DNA of 19,760 nt, taken from an uncultured Collinsella sp. (GTDB lineage: Bacteria > Actinomycetota > Coriobacteriia > Coriobacteriales > Coriobacteriaceae). Below are positions 8,671-13,812 of this stretch, one piece after another. The number at the start of each line of letters is the position of its first letter. The first letter of the stretch is position 1. The notes below the pieces were generated by a model. That model made no database searches, was not told where the DNA came from, and saw nothing but the letters and a program-made list of their open reading frames with translations. Both the position numbers and the translations under genes were made by a program. The stretch is from the NCBI GenBank assembly GCA_959027945.1, contig CAUFRO010000039.1, positions 1-19,760 on the forward strand, written 5' to 3'.

Positions 8671-9228
8671 TTATGAACGCCGCTCCCTCGCATGCGCGCG
8701 GGCATGTTTGCCCGCAGGTTCGTCGGGAACCATCCGATCGAGCACAATCGACGCCGCGACCAGCAGCGCCAGAACGGCCACCACAACAAGCAAACCGGGC
8801 ATCGTCGTGCAATATGCGTTAACGAAGCCCAGGTAAGGGACACAAAAAGAAACGACGCCGATCACGCGTGAAAAAGGCGTCTGCTCGGCGTCGTGCATGA
8901 TGGTTCCATCTGCATTTTTGTTTGCGATTCCCTGCGTGCTGATCGTCTGCGCCACAGGGTCGACCTCGTACACCTGGTGAGTCACCACGGCGCCGTCCGA
9001 TCGGTAAAAAGTTGCACTGTCGCCCACGGCAATATTCGTTGGATCAACCTGGTGAACAAACACCATGGAGCCGACGGGAAGCTCGGGTTCCATAGAGCCC
9101 GAAAGCACTGCATAGGGCGTGTATCCAAATGCGTGGGGGACAAAAGAAACGACGGCAAGAGCCATGACGAGCGCAATCGCCAAGCTACTAAGAAGTGCAA
9201 TAAAATGTTTGAGTGCACGAGCCGTCAA
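8671..9228 (-). CDS. sipW: SipW-like (archaeal/ER-type) signal peptidase I
   Basis: The 185-residue membrane protein has an N-terminal helix (about 8-30), the box SGSMEP with nucleophile Ser45, and VVTHQVYEV with His84 where bacterial-type enzymes have Lys, which defines the Ser-His ER/archaeal-type class that includes B. subtilis SipW. ISTQGIANKNADG holds the conserved GxAN and Asp region. A C-terminal helix (about 145-163) is followed by a basic tail. It is expected to cut the TasA-like precursors encoded downstream, outside the membrane. The start is a TTG at 9228 with only a weak GGGGATGG upstream; no in-frame ATG lies before the helix. It is the first gene of the fibre operon, 70 nt from the major subunit gene. 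Confidence 0.92.
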   Translation of the reverse strand: MTARALKHFIALLSSLAIALVMALAVVSFVPHAFGYTPYAVLSGSMEPELPVGSMVFVHQVDPTNIAVGDSATFYRSDGAVVTHQVYEVDPVAQTISTQGIANKNADGTIMHDAEQTPFSRVIGVVSFCVPYLGFVNAYCTTMPGLLVVVAVLALLVAASIVLDRMVPDEPAGKHARAHARERRS

Positions 9229-9267
9229 AGTGTTTAATCCATCCCCATCGAGGCCACATTCGATCCA

Positions 9268-9311
9268 TTCAAGGGCCCGCCACTTTCCTCAAACGCTACA
9301 AGGCCCTTGAA
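9268..9311 (-). promoter_or_regulatory. Inverted repeat in the leader of the fibre operon
   Basis: A perfect 10-bp inverted repeat (ttcaagggcc at 9268-9277, ggcccttgaa at 9302-9311) encloses 24 nt. It sits 40-83 nt upstream of the sipW start and downstream of the promoter candidate, so it would be in the mRNA leader. There is no following U-run. It could be an RNA regulatory hairpin or a protein binding site; the sequence does not say which. Confidence 0.45.
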
Positions 9312-9356
9312 AATGGGATTCGAAAAAGCCAATTTGAAATCTTTTTCATGGCATAT

Positions 9357-9385
9357 ACCATACTGTTGACCTTGACTTTTTGCAA
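9357..9385 (-). promoter_or_regulatory. Promoter candidate of the fibre operon
   Basis: On the minus strand TTGCAA (9380-9385), a 17-nt spacer and TATGGT (9357-9362) fit a sigma-70 type promoter. It would give a leader of roughly 120 nt before sipW. A second, weaker promoter region may lie further up near the poly-G tract. Confidence 0.4.
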
Positions 9386-9505
9386 CACTTGATACCGAAA
9401 TGCTCAGAAATTGGCGTGAGCGGTCTTTTATACCCGTACCGGCCTGCCTTGTTCGATACCTGCAACCAACCCCCCTGCGCAATTCCCTCACGTTAAGTCT
9501 GCTTT

Positions 9506-9515
9506 GTTGTACAAC
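9506..9515. promoter_or_regulatory. Short palindrome GTTGTACAAC
   Basis: A perfect 10-bp palindrome lies 13 bp from the 11-C tract in the intergenic region ahead of the fibre operon. It is a possible binding site for a dimeric regulator; no partner is recognised. Confidence 0.3.
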
Positions 9516-9528
9516 TCATATGATGTTA

Positions 9529-9539
9529 CCCCCCCCCCC
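9529..9539. repeat. Homopolymer tract of 11 C (11 G on the transcribed strand)
   Basis: Eleven consecutive C residues occur in the intergenic region about 300 nt upstream of sipW. Long G/C homopolymers change length by slipped-strand mispairing and are a classic basis for phase variation of surface structures. Minus-strand AT-rich motifs flank the tract on both sides (TTTTAATT before, TAACATCATATG after), so length changes could alter promoter spacing (inference). Confidence 0.75.
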
Positions 9540-9586
9540 AATTAAAATTGCTATTCAATGTTACATTTCATTCCAAGACCCCGTCC

Positions 9587-9814
9587 ATCCGGAAAGCCCG
9601 TCCCGCTCTGGGCACATCTGGGCATGGAATCATCAGCTTATTAGGCCTTCCATCAATAAAGGGGCGCCCGCCCGGCGGCGGAATATAAGGTTTATCGCGA
9701 GTTCCGCACGAGCCGGAGAGCACTTAATGTGCTCTCCGTGCGAGCAGGACTGTAGAGCAGGAAACCTTATATTCCGCCGCCGGGCGGGCGAAACATTTAG
9801 AAGATGGACCTAGC
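9587..9814 (-). repeat. Copy B of the ~229-bp structured gene-end repeat
   Basis: It aligns over its full length with copy A (145-373). The long stem is a perfect 29 bp (9665-9693 with 9762-9790). The apical hairpin is ggagagcac/gtgctctcc with the same ttaat loop as A. The stem arms differ from A at many positions, always with matching changes in the other arm, while the internal loop (atcgcg / tgtagagcagg) and the tail are nearly identical. Its edge again contains TAGGTCCATCTTCT, and that TAG is the stop codon of the unrelated membrane-protein gene at 9810-10472. Confidence 0.85.
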
Positions 9815-10472
9815 ACTCCGCTTTCATGGCGTTGTAGCCGATCAGCACGGTCCATACATACGCGCAGGTCTTGGGAATCATGAGCATTCCGATGGCCGGA
9901 ATAACCTCGGCCCACAGGACCACGGGGATGTAGAAGCCAAAGCTCAGCACAATGGTGAGCCACATCCAGCGGAAGGCCTCGTCGCCATCTTCCTTCGCAC
10001 TGCGGTAGAACAGCACGATGACCATCAGGCCCATAATGGCAAACGGAATGTTGCGCAGGATGCCCCACGTAGGCGGGGTCTGGTTGGTGAGCCACTGGTT
10101 CTGCGGCAGCATGCACAGCGCGACACGTATGGCGGCAAGGGCAAAGATCGCCGCGGTCGTCGCGACGTGATTCTTGACCTGATAGCGCTCGCGCCACACG
10201 AAGTACAGCAACACGTAGAAGACGGTCATAGTAATCGAGGTAATCCACTTGCCCAGGCCCAGCTGCACAGCATAAGCGTCAAAGCCGGTCGTGCAAAGTG
10301 CCAGTGCGCGAGGCACCAGGTGAAATGAATCGCCGGCACCCAATACGACCGCCATCCAGCCAAACAGCTGGAACTGACGGTTGCCCTTGCTGCCGCGAAT
10401 CATACGGACACCGATAGTGATGACCGTCACCAAGTACACGATGTCAAAAAGCGTTTCGAAAATAGCACGCAT
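9810..10472 (-). CDS. Polytopic membrane protein of unknown function
   Basis: The 220-residue product is strongly hydrophobic with about seven membrane helices and short loops; a distinctive segment is GAGDSFHLVPRAL (around residues 45-57). I do not recognise a named family or catalytic motif. The start is supported by AAGGAG 8 nt upstream. A palindromic operator and a possible 14-codon leader frame lie upstream, and the remnant of a TetR-type regulator is the next gene, so the gene was probably once controlled by that regulator. Its stop codon is contained in repeat copy B. Confidence 0.85.
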   Translation of the reverse strand: MRAIFETLFDIVYLVTVITIGVRMIRGSKGNRQFQLFGWMAVVLGAGDSFHLVPRALALCTTGFDAYAVQLGLGKWITSITMTVFYVLLYFVWRERYQVKNHVATTAAIFALAAIRVALCMLPQNQWLTNQTPPTWGILRNIPFAIMGLMVIVLFYRSAKEDGDEAFRWMWLTIVLSFGFYIPVVLWAEVIPAIGMLMIPKTCAYVWTVLIGYNAMKAEC

Positions 10473-10484
10473 ATATATGTCTCC

Positions 10485-10529
10485 TTATAAGAATGATTGC
10501 AAAAGAACGGTTTGGCTTCTTGGCGCCAC
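10485..10529 (-). CDS. Possible 14-residue leader peptide upstream of the membrane protein gene
   Basis: A GTG start at 10529 is placed exactly 6 nt after a perfect AAGGAGG (10536-10542). It reads MAPRSQTVLLQSFL and stops at a TAA that overlaps the AAGGAG of the membrane-protein gene, in the same frame and 12 nt before its ATG. This layout suggests translational coupling or a regulatory upstream frame. It is too short to be supported by content alone. Confidence 0.35.
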   Translation of the reverse strand: MAPRSQTVLLQSFL

Positions 10530-10545
10530 GCACCACCTCCTTAAC

Positions 10546-10560
10546 GTGAACGCTGTTCAC
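10546..10560. promoter_or_regulatory. TetR-type operator candidate GTGAACGCTGTTCAC
   Basis: Two perfect 6-bp arms (GTGAAC / GTTCAC) are separated by 3 bp. The GTGAACnnnGTTCAC form is common among operators of TetR-family regulators. On the minus strand it lies between TTAGAA and TTAAGG, a weak promoter-like pair with a 17-nt spacer, so binding would block the promoter of the membrane-protein gene. Confidence 0.6.
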
Positions 10561-10571
10561 TTTCTAACCGT

Positions 10572-10595
10572 AAAAATCCCCGCATTGCGCGGGGA
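10572..10595 (-). terminator. Rho-independent terminator after the TetR remnant
   Basis: A 7-bp stem (tccccgc/gcgggga, 10577-10583 and 10589-10595) with a 5-nt loop is followed on the minus strand by TTTTT (10572-10576). It lies 3 nt beyond the stop codon of the TetR-like remnant. Confidence 0.85.
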
Positions 10596-10598
10596 CCG

Positions 10599-11006
10599 TT
10601 AGTAGAGGGTTCGACACGTGATCTCGAGCACGGCACTCGGACCAAAATCTTGCCGAATCACGGCGGAGAGCATGAGCGAGAACAGGACCTCGGCAAATTG
10701 CTCGGCAGTAAACTGATCGGTAAAGGCGTCCGGGCGCACCCGAGGATCACGCTTGAGCACCACGCAAAGCTGGTCGAGGATATGATGCCAGGCATGATGC
10801 ATGCGGCGCTTGCCATCCGCAGCGCCTTGTTGCATGAATCCCATCGAATGGTGCGTAAAGAAGCCAGGGTACGTTTGGCAACCGTTCTCCATCTGGCGAT
10901 ACATCCAGCGGATGCAGGAGAGCGTGTCTTCCAAGACGGTCTCGTCATCGGGGTGATGGAAAATGTCACCCCAAACGGTTGCCACGGTTGCGCCCACGAG
11001 TGTCAA
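10599..11006 (-). pseudogene. TetR-family regulator remnant lacking its DNA-binding domain
   Basis: The open frame of 135 codons resembles the C-terminal ligand-binding domain of a TetR-family regulator: VWGDIFHHPDDETVLEDTL, PGFFTHHSMGFMQQGAADG, HILDQLCVVLKRDPRVRP, FTAEQFAEVLFSLMLSAVIR. TetR proteins are normally about 190-210 residues, with an N-terminal helix-turn-helix of about 50 residues. None is present here: the only start is a TTG without a ribosome-binding site, and the 70 nt upstream hold the flavodoxin terminator. The frame stays open through the terminator, but with meaningless sequence. It is therefore most likely a gene decapitated by deletion. Its likely operator and target gene remain intact downstream. 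An alternative is a genuine small effector-domain protein, which I consider less likely. Confidence 0.65.
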
Positions 11007-11007
11007 G

Positions 11008-11035
11008 AAAAAAGCCTCGAGGATTTCGAGGCTTT
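11008..11035 (-). terminator. Rho-independent terminator of the flavodoxin gene
   Basis: A 10-bp stem (aaagcctcga/tcgaggcttt) with a 5-nt loop is followed on the minus strand by six T (11008-11013). It lies ~42 nt after the stop of the flavodoxin-like gene. Confidence 0.88.
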
Positions 11036-11077
11036 CACATTTGTATTGTTTTGCACGAAGGATCGCGGACGGCGAAG

Positions 11078-11629
11078 CTACTCTCCCAGTACGGCCTTCT
11101 TGGCGGCTGCGGCCATGTTATCCAGATCTTCCTTGGTGGGATGGTCCTTCGCAGCAATCCAGTTGTCGAGCAGCATCTTATAGCGCGCGTTGTCGGGATC
11201 TTGCTCGAGCATGGCCTCGTAGCGCTGCTTGACCGCGGGACCCATCTTGCCCTGGCACATCGCCCAGCCCGCAAGCTCGGCATCCCCAGCCAAATTGGAA
11301 GTCACGCGATCAATAATCTGCTGGTAATAGCTCTGGTCGGCCCCAAAACCGCAGGTGCCAAACAGGAAGACGCGCTTGCCGTGCAAGGCGGAGAGCAACG
11401 CCGCGACCGAAGGCGTGCACGCGCCCTTGTCGCACCAAAAACCGACGAGCACCGTGTCGGCCGCGCAGGCGCCCTGCGCCTCGAGCGCAACCTGATCTGC
11501 GTCCGCATCGTCGCTCAACGCCGCGGCATGGACAAACTCAACGCCCGCAGCCTGCAGAGCGCGCTTGATCGCACCCGAAACCATCCTGGTATTACCGCTC
11601 TTGCTGTTAACCACCAAAGAGCACGTCAT
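11078..11629 (-). CDS. Flavodoxin-family protein (BilS-like)
   Basis: The 183-residue product has a flavodoxin fold signature: an N-terminal strand and phosphate loop, VVNSKSGNTR, then DTVLVGFWCDKGACTPSV and KRVFLFGTCGFG, segments that normally surround FMN. The C-terminal half (CQGKMGPAVKQRYEAML, DNWIAAKDHPTKEDL) matches my recollection of the BilS-type flavodoxins that accompany the bilirubin reductase BilR in gut bacteria; no bilR is in the window, so the symbol is not assigned. The probable role is electron transfer in the cytoplasm. ATG at 11629 is preferred over GTG at 11635 because GAGG is better spaced for it. The gene stands alone, with its own promoter and terminator. Confidence 0.85.
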   Translation of the reverse strand: MTCSLVVNSKSGNTRMVSGAIKRALQAAGVEFVHAAALSDDADADQVALEAQGACAADTVLVGFWCDKGACTPSVAALLSALHGKRVFLFGTCGFGADQSYYQQIIDRVTSNLAGDAELAGWAMCQGKMGPAVKQRYEAMLEQDPDNARYKMLLDNWIAAKDHPTKEDLDNMAAAAKKAVLGE

Positions 11630-11688
11630 AGTCACGTTGCCTCGTTTCCCCCAAAACTAAAGCCACTATTGCAATTTATTAGATGAAT

Positions 11689-11716
11689 ATCTTAGTACTA
11701 ACGTAACAGATGTAAA
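11689..11716 (-). promoter_or_regulatory. Promoter of the flavodoxin gene with an overlapping TTACATCTGT motif
   Basis: On the minus strand TTTACA (11711-11716), a 16-nt spacer and TAAGAT (11689-11694) form a good sigma-70 type promoter, giving a leader of about 50 nt. The -35 box overlaps TTACATCTGTTACG (an imperfect TTACA-N2-TGTAA inverted repeat at 11704-11715). The same motif occupies the equivalent place in the ABC exporter promoter. Confidence 0.6.
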
Positions 11717-11801
11717 CCACCGTCTGTCGATTGGCGACGCAGACGACATCTTTGGACAGATTTCGAACAGTATGTACTTCGGATTGAAACCGCCGCAGAA
11801 C

Positions 11802-11893
11802 GTTTCACGAATGGCCGAAAAACTGTTTCACAAAACGCCGTCAAATTGTGTCACGGAGTATCGTCAAAATGTTTCACGCGCTGGTAGAACGCT
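11802..11893. repeat. Tandem array of degenerate 23-bp repeats
   Basis: GTTTCAC occurs at 11802, 11825 and 11871, and GTGTCAC at 11848, i.e. four copies at an exact 23-bp period. The remainder of each unit is also related (gcCGtcAAA-like core in units 1-3). The preceding 23 bp (11779-11801) may be a more decayed unit, as it keeps the CCGCCG..GAAC half. The array lies in the 323-bp gap between the flavodoxin gene and the 3' end of the ABC operon, ~85 bp upstream of the flavodoxin promoter. Iterated regulator sites are the most likely explanation; the binding protein is unknown. Confidence 0.65.
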
Positions 11894-11952
11894 ATATAAC
11901 AAGATCGCTCTATGGGACAAACAAACCTGATTAATTTGCCCCACGGGCTTGC

Positions 11953-13812
11953 TCACTGGGCGAATTGGCTGCGGTAGAGTTCGGCGTAGAAGCCGCCTGT
12001 CGCTAGCAGCTCGTCGTGCGTGCCGCGCTCGATAATCTCGCCGTCGCGCATCACCAGAATGCAGTCGGCGTTGCGGATGGTGCTCAGGCGATGCGCCACC
12101 ACAAAGCTCGTACGGCCGGCCATAAGCTCGTCGAATGCCGCCTGCACCTGCAGCTCGGTGCGGGTATCGATGCTCGACGTCGCCTCGTCCAGCAGCAGAA
12201 TCGCCGGGTCGGTGAGCATGACGCGCGCGATGCACAGCAGCTGTTTTTGACCCTGGCTAAACATGCTGCCGTCCTCGCCGATGACCGTATCGTAGCCGCT
12301 TGGCAGCTGCACGATAAACTTGTGCGCGTGCGCGCGCTTGGCGGCTTCGATAACCTGTTCACGCGTGGCATCCGGGCAACCGTAAGCGATATTTTCCGCC
12401 ACCGTGCCCTCGAACAGCCACGTATCCTGCAGCACCATGCCAAAGGCGCGGCGCAGGCTTGCGCGCGTGTAGCCACGCGAAGACCGGCCATCGACCATGA
12501 TGCGTCCGGCATCGATATCGTAAAACCGCAGCAGCAAATTGATGAGCGTTGTCTTTCCGCAGCCCGTGGGGCCGACCAGGGCAAAACGCATGCCGGGCTT
12601 GGCCTCGATGCAGATATCCTGCAGCAGCTTGCGGTCGGGCACATAGCTAAAGTCCACGTGTTCAAAAGTCACCTCGCCACGCGGGGCGGCAAGCTCCACG
12701 GCGTCTGGCGCATCGGGCTCCTGCTCGCGGGCGTCGAGCAGTGCAAACATGCGGCGCGCCGAGGCATACGCCGTCTGGATTTGCGTAATGACGTTGGTAA
12801 CCTCGTTGAACGGCTTGGTGTACTGGTTAGCATAGGACAGGAAAATCTGCACGCCGCCCACCGTAAGCGCCGCGGGCACGCCCGTGATCACGCCCACGCA
12901 GCCGATCACAGCGACCACGGCATAGATGATGTTATTGATAAAGCGCGTGCCGGGGTTGGAGAGCGAACCCATAAACTGCGCGCGCTCGCCTGCCGTATAG
13001 AGCTCGGCGTTGAGGGCGTCGAAGCGCGCTTGGGCGTTCGGGCCGTAGGCAAACGCATCCACCAGTTTTTGCTCGCCCACATACTCCTCGATATGGCCAC
13101 CGAGCTGACCTTGAATGCGCTGCTGTGCCGTAAAGCTCTTGTTGGAAAGCTTAGCGATGGCGCCGGCTGCAAAAATGGAAAGCGGCGTGACGAGCACCAC
13201 CACGAGCGTCATGGTCAGGTTGATGGAGAGCATAAACGCGAGCGTGCCCACAATGGTGATAACGCCGGTAAAGAGTTGCGTGAAGCCTTGCAGCAAGCCA
13301 TCGCCAACCTGGTCGACATCGTTGACCACGCGGCTCATAAGGTCGCCGTGGGCATGGCTGTCGATAAAGCTGAGCGGCATGCGGCTGAGCTTGTCGCTCG
13401 CCTCCACGCGCATGTCGCGCACCGTCTCGTAGGACAGGCGGTTAACGCAGTAGCCCTGCAGCCACTGGAAGGCCGCAGCACCTACGACGACAATCGCGAG
13501 CTTGGTGACAAGCGGCAGCAGCGCATCGAAGTCCACCTGTCCGGCGGCGACGATCAGGTCGATGCCTTCGCCGATGAGGATGGGCGTATAGAGTTGCAAG
13601 ATCACCGAGATGGCGGCGCTCACAAACGACGCCGTAAACGAAATACGGTGCGGACGGACGTAGCCCATCAGGCGGCGGGTCACCGCGCCCACGGGATAGC
13701 GCTCAGGGTCGCCAGGCTGGCGTGGGCCGTCGCCCAGGTCGTTGAGCTTGTCGTTGCCGGACACATTGGCCGTCATCGTGGCGACCGAACCGGACGAAGT
13801 GTACGGATTCAT
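11953..13812 (-). CDS. Heterodimeric ABC exporter, subunit with intact catalytic Glu
   Basis: The 619-residue protein has an N-terminal six-helix exporter domain (about 50-345) and a C-terminal ATPase. Visible motifs are Walker A GPTGCGKT (414-421), Q-loop Gln462, a non-canonical signature FSQGQ (518-522), Walker B ending in Asp542-Glu543 and switch His574 (VVAHRLST). An altered signature together with an intact Walker B and switch His is the pattern of the TM288/LmrD/YheH-type half of heterodimeric multidrug exporters. The start ATG directly abuts the TAA of the partner gene (TAAATG), with GGGAGGG upstream, so the two are translationally coupled. Substrate is unknown: a drug, lipid or peptide. 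No strong terminator follows; a weak GGGGCAAA/TTTGTCCC stem lies just downstream. Confidence 0.93.
   Translation of the reverse strand: MNPYTSSGSVATMTANVSGNDKLNDLGDGPRQPGDPERYPVGAVTRRLMGYVRPHRISFTASFVSAAISVILQLYTPILIGEGIDLIVAAGQVDFDALLPLVTKLAIVVVGAAAFQWLQGYCVNRLSYETVRDMRVEASDKLSRMPLSFIDSHAHGDLMSRVVNDVDQVGDGLLQGFTQLFTGVITIVGTLAFMLSINLTMTLVVVLVTPLSIFAAGAIAKLSNKSFTAQQRIQGQLGGHIEEYVGEQKLVDAFAYGPNAQARFDALNAELYTAGERAQFMGSLSNPGTRFINNIIYAVVAVIGCVGVITGVPAALTVGGVQIFLSYANQYTKPFNEVTNVITQIQTAYASARRMFALLDAREQEPDAPDAVELAAPRGEVTFEHVDFSYVPDRKLLQDICIEAKPGMRFALVGPTGCGKTTLINLLLRFYDIDAGRIMVDGRSSRGYTRASLRRAFGMVLQDTWLFEGTVAENIAYGCPDATREQVIEAAKRAHAHKFIVQLPSGYDTVIGEDGSMFSQGQKQLLCIARVMLTDPAILLLDEATSSIDTRTELQVQAAFDELMAGRTSFVVAHRLSTIRNADCILVMRDGEIIERGTHDELLATGGFYAELYRSQFAQ

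Noticed and set aside
9299..9349. Short leader frame beginning MKKISNWLFRIPFSRAL
   Set aside because: It looks like a leader peptide, but there is no ribosome-binding site and the likely transcription start coincides with its ATG.
9234..9491. 85-codon minus-strand frame just upstream of sipW
   Set aside because: It spans the promoter and leader hairpin, has no convincing ribosome-binding site and no family resemblance.
11802..11893. CRISPR array
   Set aside because: Repeats are short and degenerate with a 23-bp total period, so there is no room for spacers, and no cas genes are present.
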